Below, one piece after another: positions 33,871 to 42,291 of a stretch of 64,000 bases of DNA. Under the pieces are notes generated by a model. That model was not told the DNA's origin. It searched no databases and saw only the letters and a list, made by a program, of their open reading frames with translations. The translations under genes and the position numbers were made by a program. How positions within the stretch are numbered: position 1 is the stretch's first letter; each line of letters opens with the position of its first letter. Source of the stretch: DASUHT01 sp038230835. GTDB lineage: Bacteria; Actinomycetota; Thermoleophilia; Gaiellales; JAICJC01. The stretch spans positions 29,351-93,350 of the forward strand of contig JBBRMM010000015.1 in NCBI GenBank assembly GCA_038230835.1. The letters are read 5' to 3'.

Positions 33871-34994
33871 GCTCGGCCGCCGACCTCCTCGGCGAGCTGG
33901 TCGCGGCCGACTCGACCAATCCGACGCTCGAGCCCGGAGGTGCCGGCGAGGCCGCGACGGCGGCCATCCTGGCGGCCCGGATGCGCGCCGCCGGACTCGA
34001 GGTCGACGAATGGGACGCGGCGCCCGGCCGGCCCAACGTGGTGGGCCGGTTGCGCGGAGTCGGCGGCGGGCGGTCTCTGATGTTCTGCGGCCACACCGAC
34101 GTGGTGGGCGCGGATGCTGACGCATTCGTGCCCCATGTCCGCGATGGGCGGATGCACGGGCGCGGCACCAACGACATGAAGGGTGGGATCGCCGCCTGCA
34201 TGGCGGCCGTCGAACGGCTCACGGCCGGCCCGCGACTGCGCGGCGACGTCCTGCTGGCGTGGGTGATCGACGAGGAGTGGGCCAGCCTGGGCGCCGAGTC
34301 GCTGGTGCAGAGGTACACCGCCGATGCAGCCGTGTTGCCCGAGCAGAGCGATCTGGATGTGGTGTTCGCCCACGGCGGTTTCGTCTGGTACGAGGTCACG
34401 AGCCACGGCCGGGAGTCGGCTGGGGGTGAGCCGCAGCACGGACTCGACGGGATCGCCCTGGCCGGGACGCTGCTGACCGGTATCGTGGAGCTCGACCGGC
34501 GGCTGGCCACCCGAGAGACCCCGGAGTGGGGCCGGCCGAACATCCACGCCTCCACCATCGCGGGCGGTCAGAACTACCCCAGCTATCCCGCCGAGTGCCG
34601 GGTCGGCATCGAGCGCTGCCTGATGCCGGGCGAATCGGTCACCCAGGCCGACGCCGAGATGCAGGAGCTGCTCGAGCGGGCGCGAGCCGCCGATCCGCGC
34701 TTCTCGGCCGACGTGCGAACGGTGATCGCCCGCGAACCGGTGATGCTCGGTCGTGACGATCCTGTGGTGGCGGCGCTCGTCGGCGCGGCCCGCGCGGTGA
34801 CCGGAGCCGACCCTGTCGTGCGGTCGGACTACGGCTGGATGGATTCCGGCGTGCTGGTCGAGGCCGGCATTCCATGCGTGGTGTACGGCCCGGTCGGGGC
34901 TGGGCTGCACACCGCCGACGAGTGGGTCGACCTGGCGTCGCTGGACACCTGCGTGGACGTGTTCGAGAGCGTCTGCCGGTCGTTCTGCGCGTGA
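33867..34994 (+). CDS. M20-family metallohydrolase (ArgE/DapE-like)
   Basis: A protein of about 375 residues. Metal ligands lie in MFCGHTDVVG (His and its Asp) and HGRGTNDMKGG; the general-base pair is in WVIDEEWASLG, and the final histidine in GAGLHTADEWVDL. The lid domain contains NIHASTIAGGQNYPSYPAECRVGIE, typical of ArgE/DapE deacylases. GTG 33867 gives a GTGA overlap with the regulator; ATG 33852 is an alternative. Coregulation with fructosamine genes suggests that it removes an acyl group or cleaves a dipeptide of a glycated substrate (inference). Confidence 0.88.
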   Translation: MSSAADLLGELVAADSTNPTLEPGGAGEAATAAILAARMRAAGLEVDEWDAAPGRPNVVGRLRGVGGGRSLMFCGHTDVVGADADAFVPHVRDGRMHGRGTNDMKGGIAACMAAVERLTAGPRLRGDVLLAWVIDEEWASLGAESLVQRYTADAAVLPEQSDLDVVFAHGGFVWYEVTSHGRESAGGEPQHGLDGIALAGTLLTGIVELDRRLATRETPEWGRPNIHASTIAGGQNYPSYPAECRVGIERCLMPGESVTQADAEMQELLERARAADPRFSADVRTVIAREPVMLGRDDPVVAALVGAARAVTGADPVVRSDYGWMDSGVLVEAGIPCVVYGPVGAGLHTADEWVDLASLDTCVDVFESVCRSFCA

Positions 34995-35007
34995 GCCCCA
35001 GATGTGG

Positions 35008-36199
35008 TCAAAGACCGCAGGCGCGCTCGATCAGCGTGCGGTAGGTGCCGCTGAGCGTCTGTCCGACCGCCCACCCTTCGCCCGTCGGCAGGGTGGCGAC
35101 GTTCCACAGGAAGCTGGTCGTGCCGGGGTCGGTGACCGCGGTGGCCGACCATGACGAGCCGTTCCAGCGCTCGGCATACGGGGCGATGTACCCGGGGTTG
35201 GCGTGGCCGACCGCGTACACGTCCGTCGCCGAGACGGCCGAGACAGCGCTCAGTTACCGGATACGCGCTTGGAGCCGACGCCACCGCCGCCCAGTTGGAG
35301 CCGTTGTAGTGTGCGATCAGCGCCGTGTCGTTGCTCATCGAGTCGAGCTGGAATCCCACCGCCCAGGCGTCGGTGGAGCTGAGCGCCTCGACATCGCCGA
35401 GGGTGCTGACGCCGGTCACCGCCGGTCCGACGGAGATCGATGTGCCGCGCGCGATCAGGGGGACGGTGTCCGGGGTGTTCCCCGACGTCATGGAGCGCCC
35501 GACTTCCCAGACGGGGCCCGACGGCGGCGCGTCGATTCCGAAGAACGAGCTGGCGTCACCCGTGTTCGCACTGCCCAGGATCGACCATCCGCTGCCCGGG
35601 TTGCCGACGAGGAGCGTCTGCGACCCGGTGTTGCCGATGTCGGTGGTGTAGCCGGCCGCGAGCACGTTCGTGCCCGACACCGTGACGCCGTTCAACTGGT
35701 TGGGACTCGCGTGCTTGCCGACCTTGGCATTCGGGCTCGGCACCACCGTCCAGGTCGCGCCGTCCCAGTGTTCGGTCAGCGTGCGGTTCACGGAGTTGAG
35801 GGTGGTGCCCATGTGGTAGCCGACCGCCCACACGTCCGTGGCCGAGACGGCTGCGACGCCGTACAGCCGGTTGGTGCCGCCGGCGTTGGGGCTTGCCACC
35901 TTGACCCATTTCGACCCGTTCCAGTGCAGGATCAGCGTCTTGTCGGTGGTGGTGGTGGCGCGGTAGCCGACCGCCCAGGCGTCGGTGGGGGAGATCGCCG
36001 TCACGCCGTAGAGGACATTGGTGCCGGTGCCGGTGCCGGAGCTGGGGCTGGATACCTGATGGAAGCCACCCTCACAGGCGAACGCGGCGCCGGCCTGCGG
36101 TCGCGGGTGGGCCGACGCGGCCACGCTCGCAGCGGCCACGAGCGCCGGCACGCACGCCGCCACCCCGATCCGGATCGCGCGCCGCGTGAACATCTTCAC
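35008..36199 (-). pseudogene. Secreted beta-propeller-like repeat protein, frameshifted
   Basis: The gene starts GTG 36199 (GTGA overlap with the previous gene) with signal peptide RRAIRIGVAACVPALVAAAS. Repeats of about 50 residues follow, built on GVxAxSxTDxWAVGY and HWNGSxWxxVxSPN, a pattern of secreted propeller-like proteins in actinobacteria. Near 35246-35256 the frame breaks after SAYPVT. In another frame LSAVSAVSATDVYAVGHANPGY continues the repeat to the stop at 35008. A one-base change restores the register. The function is unknown. It is one of three such breaks in the window, so a sequencing cause should be considered. Confidence 0.65.
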
Positions 36200-37506
36200 C
36201 GGACCATCAGACGGCCGAAGATGTCGGTGGTCCGGTTGGAGTCGTTGGCCACCAAATTGGTCGCATCCGACTCGAATGCGATCAGCGATCCGTCGGCGCT
36301 GATCGCGGCGTTGGCGCTGAACCCGTCGGCCTGGGCGCCGGACGAGCTGACACTGGATCGGGTCGTCTTTCCGGTACGCATGTCGTGCACGAAGACATCG
36401 GAGACCAGGTTCGAGTCGCCGGCCACGATGTTCCAGGAATCGGACTGGAACACGATGAAGCGGCCGTCGCCCGACATCGTCACCCGCCCCAGCGCGCCGT
36501 TGGTCTGGGCGCCCTTGGAGGTGACGCTGACCCGCGTCGTGACCCCGGTGGCCAGGTTGCGCACGAACACGTCGTTGGCGCTGTTGGTGTCGCCCGCAAC
36601 GACGTTTCCGCCGTCGGACGTGAACGCGATCAGCGTCCCGTCGGCCGAGATGGCCGGGTTCGCTCCACAGCCGTACGCGACCCGGCCGTCGAACGACCGC
36701 GTGACCAACCGCATCCGTCCGGTCACCATGTCCCGCTCGAAGACGTTGCTCTCGTCCTCGCACGGCATGTGCCGGACCATCGAGCACCCCCACGACCCGA
36801 ACGCGACGTCGCGACCGCTGTAGGACAGCACCGGCGCGAAGCTGTCGGACGACCCGGTGCCGTCCAGCATCGGGGCCGCCAGGCTGGTGCGGCCGGTGGT
36901 CAGGTCGCGCACGAAGATGTCGCAGCACAGTCCGGTCGCGTTCACCGGTTCCGACACCAGGTTGGTGGCCACCGATCCGAACGTCACCACACGCCCATTC
37001 CCTGAGATCGCGGGCTCCACGCTGTCGTCGTTCGCACCGCCGCCGTGCCGGCCGACACTCACTCGCAGCGTCTGCCCCGTGGACACGACGTGCACGAAGA
37101 CGTCTGCATGAGCCTCGGTGTCGCCGGCGACGAGGTTCGTCGCCGACGACTGGAAGGCGATGACGTCGCCGTCGGCCGAGATCGACGGGTGAAAACTCGC
37201 GCTGTCGGCCTGCGTCCCGTCGGACGCCACGCTCACGCGTCTCACCGAACCCGTCACAAGATCGCGGACGAAGATGTCCGAGGTTTCGTTGGTGTCGTGT
37301 GCGACCAGGTTCGACGCGTACGACGAGAACGCAACGAACCGGCCGTCGGCCGACACCGACGACCACGAGCTGTTCTGGTTGGCGTCGTGGCCGGTCGCAC
37401 GTTCGCTCACCCGCACCGTGCTCTGCGTGCCCGCCACCGCCGGTGGTGGGAGCGCCAGCACGACGGCGATGCACGCCCCGACCGCGGGACCCCACCTCGC
37501 GTTCAT
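36196..37506 (-). CDS. Secreted TolB/PD40-type beta-propeller protein
   Basis: A 436-residue exported protein. ATG 37506 with GGAGGGG upstream precedes a signal peptide (WGPAVGACIAVVLALPPPAVA). About seven repeats follow, each with a core like SADGRFVAFSSYASNLVAHD then TSDIFVRDLVTG and RVSVASDG, the PD40/WD40-like TolB pattern. Such propellers bind proteins or glycans at the cell surface. No catalytic motif is seen. A GTGA overlap couples it to the next propeller-like gene. It could be an extracellular scaffold or sensor; the function is not known. Confidence 0.8.
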   Translation of the reverse strand: MNARWGPAVGACIAVVLALPPPAVAGTQSTVRVSERATGHDANQNSSWSSVSADGRFVAFSSYASNLVAHDTNETSDIFVRDLVTGSVRRVSVASDGTQADSASFHPSISADGDVIAFQSSATNLVAGDTEAHADVFVHVVSTGQTLRVSVGRHGGGANDDSVEPAISGNGRVVTFGSVATNLVSEPVNATGLCCDIFVRDLTTGRTSLAAPMLDGTGSSDSFAPVLSYSGRDVAFGSWGCSMVRHMPCEDESNVFERDMVTGRMRLVTRSFDGRVAYGCGANPAISADGTLIAFTSDGGNVVAGDTNSANDVFVRNLATGVTTRVSVTSKGAQTNGALGRVTMSGDGRFIVFQSDSWNIVAGDSNLVSDVFVHDMRTGKTTRSSVSSSGAQADGFSANAAISADGSLIAFESDATNLVANDSNRTTDIFGRLMVR

Positions 37507-37605
37507 CGTCCCCTCCTGCTTGACCGGTTTGACCCTAGCAGACGGCTGGCGGGGGCGAAAGGCGCCGGGGCATCTCCGCGTGCACGACCGCGGGCTACAC
37601 CGGAT

Positions 37606-37627
37606 GCTCACCGGGCACTCACCGCCT
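37606..37627 (+). promoter_or_regulatory. Pair of PHO-like 11-mers upstream of the NPP-type phosphatase
   Basis: Two adjacent 11-bp units begin GCTCACC at 37606 and ACTCACC at 37617, about 75 bp before ATG 37701. Only two units are clear, so this is weaker than the other arrays, but the downstream product is a phosphatase. The rest of 37507-37700 holds a TTGACC motif at 37520 and nothing else I can support. Confidence 0.45.
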
Positions 37628-37700
37628 GGTGCCCCAGCCGCGCCGCGTGCGCAGCGAGCATGGTCGCCGAACGCGTCGATCACTCGAAGGGGGATTCACG

Positions 37701-39425
37701 ATGCTGACGTTGAGGCTGATCCGCGGCGGTGCCCTGGCGGTCGGGCTGTGTGCTGTGACCGGGGGAGCGTCATACGGTTCGACAACCGGGCACTCGGCTC
37801 CGGGGCGCGAGACGCCGGTGGGGCATGTGCTCCTGCTGTCGGTCGATGGCCTCCACCAGTCCGACCTGCGCTGGTGGGTGCGCACGCATCCGGCAAGCGC
37901 CCTGGCGCTGCTCGCGCGGGTGGGAACGCAGTACACCGACGCGGTCACGCCGGTTCCGTCGGACTCGTTTCCCGGGCTGGTCGCGCCGGTCACGGGCGGG
38001 ATCCCGAAGACAACCGGAATCTACTATGACGACAGCTACAACCGGAGCCTGCTGGCGCCCGGCAGCGCGTGCACTCCGGGTCAGGCGACCGGCCTGGGCA
38101 CCGAGGTCAACTTCGCCGAGAACCTCGATCAGAATCCCGACTCGATCGACGCCGGATTCGGCATCCCCAACCTCTACCCTGGCCTGCCCGCAAGCGTGCT
38201 GGGGCTGCCGGGGGATGTGCCCACGATCGAGCAGCGGATGATCGACCGGGCACAGCTGCCGATCGATCCCGCCGCCTGCGCTCCGGTGTACCCGCGGCAG
38301 TACCTTCGCGTGAACACCATCTTCCAGGTCGCCCACGACGCGGGTCTGCGCACCGCCTGGTCGGACAAGCACCCGGCCTACGAGATCCTCGCCGGGCCGG
38401 ACGGGACGAACGTCGACGATCTGTTCACCCCTGAGGTGAACAGCTCCGCCACCGATCCGAGCCTCCCCGCGGGCGCCGGGCCGGATTGGACGCAGAACAA
38501 TCAAGACACCCAGTTCTACGACGCGATCAAGGTGCGGTCGGTGCTGAACGAGATCGACGGTCTCGATCACAGCGGCGCGCATGCGGTCGGCGTTCCCGCC
38601 ATCCTGGGCATGAACTTCCAAAGCGTCTCCACCGCTGAGAAGCTGCCCAGCTCGCCGCTCGGGGGCGTTGCGGCGGCGGGCGGTTACGTGTTCGAACACG
38701 GGCGCTGGGTGCCTGGCCCAGTGCTGCAGGACGCGCTCGGGTTCGTGGACCGGCAGGTCGGGCGGATGCTCGCCGAGATCGCTCATCGGCATCTGCTGGG
38801 GACCACCGCGGTGATCGTCTCGGCCAAGCACGGCCAGTCGCCGATCCAGACCACCGCGCTCAAGCGGATCGACGACGGCAACGTGATCGACGCGCTCAAC
38901 GCCGCCTGGCAGGCCCACACCGGCACCACCGGCAACCTGGTCGCGTTCTCGATCGACGACGACGCGATGTACATGTGGCTCGCCGACCGCTCTCCGGCGG
39001 CGCTCCAGTTCGCACGGACGTTCCTGCTGCACTACTCGCAGCCGGCGTCGGCACACGTCGCGACTGACTACGACGGCAACGCCATCGGCTTCACCGCCTC
39101 CGGGCTGGCCAATGTGCTGCACGGACCGGCGTTCTTCGGCGTGCCGGCGAGTGACCGACGCGTGCCCGACCTGGTCGGCGTCGTCCAGCACGGCGTTGTC
39201 TACACGGGCGGCACCGGCAAGATCGCCGAGCACGGCGGCGCGGACCCGCAGGACCGCCACGTACCGCTGATCGTCGCAGCCCCCGGGGGCGGCTGGGGTG
39301 GAGTGGTCACGACCCCGGTCGAGACCACCGAGATCGCACCCACGATCCTCGAGCTGCTGGGTCTCGACCCCAACAGCCTGCAGGCGGTGCAGGCCGAGGG
39401 CACTCCGGTGCTCCCGCACTCATGA
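37701..39425 (+). CDS. Secreted alkaline-phosphatase-superfamily phosphodiesterase (NPP-like)
   Basis: A 574-residue exported enzyme. The signal peptide (TLRLIRGGALAVGLCAVTGG) is followed by VLLLSVDGLHQSDL with the first metal Asp, the PSDSFPGLVAPVTGG nucleophile region typical of nucleotide pyrophosphatase/phosphodiesterases, VIVSAKHGQSPI with a metal His, and PQDRHVPLIVAAPG near the end. The family releases phosphate or nucleotides from phosphodiesters or pyrophosphates outside the cell. ATG 37701 lies seven bases from a GAAGGGGG ribosome site. Pho-like half-sites upstream suggest phosphate scavenging together with the pst system. Confidence 0.88.
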   Translation: MLTLRLIRGGALAVGLCAVTGGASYGSTTGHSAPGRETPVGHVLLLSVDGLHQSDLRWWVRTHPASALALLARVGTQYTDAVTPVPSDSFPGLVAPVTGGIPKTTGIYYDDSYNRSLLAPGSACTPGQATGLGTEVNFAENLDQNPDSIDAGFGIPNLYPGLPASVLGLPGDVPTIEQRMIDRAQLPIDPAACAPVYPRQYLRVNTIFQVAHDAGLRTAWSDKHPAYEILAGPDGTNVDDLFTPEVNSSATDPSLPAGAGPDWTQNNQDTQFYDAIKVRSVLNEIDGLDHSGAHAVGVPAILGMNFQSVSTAEKLPSSPLGGVAAAGGYVFEHGRWVPGPVLQDALGFVDRQVGRMLAEIAHRHLLGTTAVIVSAKHGQSPIQTTALKRIDDGNVIDALNAAWQAHTGTTGNLVAFSIDDDAMYMWLADRSPAALQFARTFLLHYSQPASAHVATDYDGNAIGFTASGLANVLHGPAFFGVPASDRRVPDLVGVVQHGVVYTGGTGKIAEHGGADPQDRHVPLIVAAPGGGWGGVVTTPVETTEIAPTILELLGLDPNSLQAVQAEGTPVLPHS

Positions 39426-39437
39426 GCTGAACCGAGC

Positions 39438-39470
39438 CGGCCCGGGTCGGATGCTCGCCGGCCCGGGCCG
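39438..39470 (+). terminator. Hairpin terminator after the NPP-type phosphatase
   Basis: CGGCCCGGG at 39438-39446 pairs with CCCGGGCCG at 39462-39470 over a 15-base loop, 12 bp after the stop. No U-tract follows. The remaining 90 bases to the next start show no other feature. Confidence 0.5.
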
Positions 39471-39561
39471 AGCGGTGGTGGCTGACATCTGCGGCTGCCG
39501 CGACGTCCAATGCATAACCGCCGGCGGAATCGACGAGCCCCGTCGCGGCTGAGGAGCTGCG

Positions 39562-40953
39562 ATGGCGCGGATGCGAGACCTGCGAATGGGACGAGCCCGG
39601 TGGATGGGAGCCTGGCTCGCCGCGGGGACGGTGTGCCTGAGCGCGTGCCACGGGAGCGGTACCGCGGTTGCCCCGCAGTCGCCCGCCGGCTCCACATGCC
39701 CGAGCCCAAGCTACCCGGCGCCTGCCCCGTCCAGGCCGCGCTACCGGCTGGCCGTGCGGGTTCCGGCTGCAGGTGACGTCACCGGCAGCCTCCGCGTCAC
39801 CTTCACGCCGGACCTCGCCACCGACCGGTTGGTGTTCCGGCTGTGGCCGAACGGGCCACGCCAGGCCGGTGAGGGCGCGCTCCTCACGACCGGCCCGGTG
39901 CGATCCGCCGGCCGGCGGATGTCCGCCTCGCGGCCGGATCCGACGACGCTGGTCGTTCGCACCGCGCATCCGCTCGCATCGGGGCAGGCGATCACGGTGT
40001 CGATGCCGTTTCGCCTGCGTCTGCCGGGGCCTGCGCTCGACCGGCTTTCGCGCCACGGCTCGGCCGTCCGGCTGGGGTCGTTCTTCCCGATCCTGGCGTG
40101 GGAGGCGGGCGTCGGCTGGGACACCGACCCACCGACCTCCAGCCTGGCCGAGGCGTCCTCCTCGCCGACGGCGGACTTCGATGTCAGGGTGAGCGCTCCG
40201 CCTGGGGCCGCGATTGTGGCGAGCGGAGTTGCCACCGGCCCCGGCCGGTTCACCGCGACGGCGGTGCGGGACTTCGCGCTCGCCGTGGGCGGGTTCGACG
40301 TGGCGACCACGGTCGCCCATGCTCCCAACCCGATCCGGGTCGTGGCGGCGGTGCAGCACGGTCAGGCCGCGTCAGCGGCGGATGTGGCCCGCCGGGCCCG
40401 GGCGGCGTTGGAGGCGTTGGCGGCGCGGTTCGGGCCCTACCCGTGGCCTGAGCTCCATCTGGCGGTGGTGCCGGATCTCGGCCGTTCAGGCATCGAGTAC
40501 CCGACCATGATCTTCCTGGGCGCTGCCGGCATCGACCGCGACACGACGCACGAGGTGGCCCACCAGTGGTTCTACTCCCTGGTCGGCAACGACCAGGCGC
40601 GCGATCCGGTGCTCGACGAGGGCCTCGCGACGTACGCTCAGGCGGAGCTGGATCGAATCTGGCCGTTCTTCGACGGCTTGCCCGATCCCATCGCTCTGCG
40701 AAGGCTCACCGGTGCGCCGATGCGCATCTGGGATCGGCGCCCGTACCGGGAATACGAGCTGGGCGTGTATGTGGACGGCGCTCGGGCGCTGCGGGCGCTC
40801 GGCCCGACGCGCCTGGTGGATTGCGCGCTGCGGCGGTACGTCGCCGCCAGTGCCTACGGGATCGCGACCCAGGAGAGGTTGGTCGGAGCACTCTCGGCGA
40901 CGCTGCCCGGCGCCGCGGCCCGGCTCAGGGCTCGCGGTCTGCCGTTCGGGTAG
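39562..40953 (+). CDS. M1-family zinc metallopeptidase, lipoprotein
   Basis: A 463-residue predicted lipoprotein (lipobox VCLSACHG, Cys29). The zinc site is HEVAHQWF (HExxH), with the third ligand Glu in LDEGLATYAQAE. SGIEYPTMIFLG is the substrate-recognition segment equivalent to the GGMEYP motif of this bacterial M1 subfamily. An N-terminal beta-sandwich domain (about 55-230) carries out the usual M1 domain role. It should trim peptides at the cell surface. ATG 39562 gives a long n-region; ATG 39571 or 39589 are also possible. It converges on the aminotransferase with 4 bp between stops. Confidence 0.82.
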   Translation: MARMRDLRMGRARWMGAWLAAGTVCLSACHGSGTAVAPQSPAGSTCPSPSYPAPAPSRPRYRLAVRVPAAGDVTGSLRVTFTPDLATDRLVFRLWPNGPRQAGEGALLTTGPVRSAGRRMSASRPDPTTLVVRTAHPLASGQAITVSMPFRLRLPGPALDRLSRHGSAVRLGSFFPILAWEAGVGWDTDPPTSSLAEASSSPTADFDVRVSAPPGAAIVASGVATGPGRFTATAVRDFALAVGGFDVATTVAHAPNPIRVVAAVQHGQAASAADVARRARAALEALAARFGPYPWPELHLAVVPDLGRSGIEYPTMIFLGAAGIDRDTTHEVAHQWFYSLVGNDQARDPVLDEGLATYAQAELDRIWPFFDGLPDPIALRRLTGAPMRIWDRRPYREYELGVYVDGARALRALGPTRLVDCALRRYVAASAYGIATQERLVGALSATLPGAAARLRARGLPFG

Positions 40954-40957
40954 CTCC

Positions 40958-42199
40958 TCAGACCACGCTGGTGGTCAGCTCGGCGGCGTGCTCCTGCACC
41001 TTGGCCAGAGCCTCGATGACGTCCTGCACGCCCTGCGGCCCGGCCCGGAAGATGTTCTCGTTGAGGTAGATCGCCTCGCGTTCGGCGGCTCGCTCGGCGA
41101 CCGGGAAGCTCATGTGAGTGGGGTCGAGCCGATCCGCATACTCCACTGCCACGGGGAGTCGCGAGAGGCTGGGCTGGAAGAGGTCGTAGCGGCTCATCGG
41201 CGGGTACTGAATCTCGGCCGGAACACCCTCGGCCTCCAGCGCGGCGACGATCTGCGTATTGGTGGCGCCCGCGAACTGCTCGGGGTCGACGGCGAAGATG
41301 AACCGGTAGAAACTCGATCGCGTGACCCGCTCGTCCACCGGGTACAGCCGCACGCCGGGCACGCTCTCAGCGTCGCGCTCGAACACCTCGGCCATCGCCG
41401 CTCGCTGGGCGCGCTGTTCCTCGAAGCGGGCCAGCCCACGCACGAGCAAGGCGCAGTGCAGCTCGCCGAGCCGGTAGTTGGCCCCGAACGTGTACTCGCT
41501 CTCGGCTGCGTCTTTCGGCCGGCCGCAGTCGATCAGCGAGTGCGCCCGGCGGGCCAGCCGGTCGTCCGAGGTGAGCAGGGTGCCGCCCTCGCCGGCCGTC
41601 AGGATCTTGCTCGACTGGTGGCTGAACGAGCCGAACTCACCGATGCATCCCGCACCGCGTTCGCGCCAGCGCCGGCCGTGGGCGTGTGCGCAGTCCTCCA
41701 CCACGTGCAGGCCGTGCCGCTCGGCGATCTCCATGACCCGGTCCATATCGGCCATCTGCTGCCCCAGGTGCACGGGCATGATCGCCCGCGTGCGAGGGTT
41801 GACGGCTGCCTCCACCAGGTCGCAGTCGATCGTCAGCCGGTTCGGCTCGACGTCGACGAACACCGGCAGGGCGCCGGCTGCGATCGCGGCGTACGGGGTC
41901 GCTGCGAACGTCAGCGCCGGGACGATCACCTCGTCGCCCCAGCCGATCTCGAGTGCCTTCAGCGCGACCTCCATGGTGACCGTGCCGTTGGCCATCACGA
42001 TCCCGTGCGCGGCGCCCTGGTAGGCGGAGAACCCGTCGGCAAACTCGCCCGCGTGGACACCCGGCTCCGGCCAGCCGCCGACCATGCCGCTGCGCACCAC
42101 TTCCGACACCGCATCGACGTCGGTCTCGTCCAGGTGGGGCCAGCGCGGGTAGTCGTCGGTGCGCACCGGGGTTCCGCCGCTGATCGCAAGCTCGCTCAT
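40958..42199 (-). CDS. DegT/DnrJ/EryC1/StrS-family aminotransferase
   Basis: A 413-residue PLP enzyme of the sugar/cyclitol aminotransferase family. VMANGTVTMEVALKALEIGWGDEVIVPALTF is the family N-terminus, VVEDCAHAHG holds the PLP aspartate, and FSHQSSKILTAGEGG the Schiff-base lysine. Its nearest look-alikes are cyclitol or ketosugar aminotransferases (scyllo-inosose, AHBA-type) rather than lipid-A enzymes. It is divergent from the ROK gene with the operator between, so probably coregulated. With the Gfo/Idh/MocA and polyol dehydrogenase-like enzymes of the opposite operon it could interconvert amino and keto groups of a cyclitol or amino sugar. GGGGGAGATGAGGA precedes the ATG. Confidence 0.88.
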   Translation of the reverse strand: MSELAISGGTPVRTDDYPRWPHLDETDVDAVSEVVRSGMVGGWPEPGVHAGEFADGFSAYQGAAHGIVMANGTVTMEVALKALEIGWGDEVIVPALTFAATPYAAIAAGALPVFVDVEPNRLTIDCDLVEAAVNPRTRAIMPVHLGQQMADMDRVMEIAERHGLHVVEDCAHAHGRRWRERGAGCIGEFGSFSHQSSKILTAGEGGTLLTSDDRLARRAHSLIDCGRPKDAAESEYTFGANYRLGELHCALLVRGLARFEEQRAQRAAMAEVFERDAESVPGVRLYPVDERVTRSSFYRFIFAVDPEQFAGATNTQIVAALEAEGVPAEIQYPPMSRYDLFQPSLSRLPVAVEYADRLDPTHMSFPVAERAAEREAIYLNENIFRAGPQGVQDVIEALAKVQEHAAELTTSVV

Positions 42200-42264
42200 T
42201 CCTCATCTCCCCCGCGAAGGTCGCTTGACTTCTGTCCGGGCCGCAGCATATCCTCACCGGTACT

Positions 42265-42283
42265 GTCAGGAAAGTTTCCTTAC
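42265..42283. promoter_or_regulatory. ROK-type operator upstream of the ROK gene
   Basis: GTCAGGAAAGTTTCCTTAC shares 18 of 19 bases with the site at 5269-5287. It abuts a TACTAT -10 (42281-42286) placed five bases from the GTG of the regulator, so binding should repress that operon. The diverging aminotransferase starts 66 bp away on the other side. Confidence 0.8.
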
Positions 42284-42291
42284 TATACGAG

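Noticed and set aside
40490..40520. Altered GxMEN motif (GIEYP) in the M1 peptidase as a sign of inactivity
   Set aside because: This branch of bacterial M1 enzymes normally has a MEYP-type motif, and the zinc site HEVAH plus Glu is intact.
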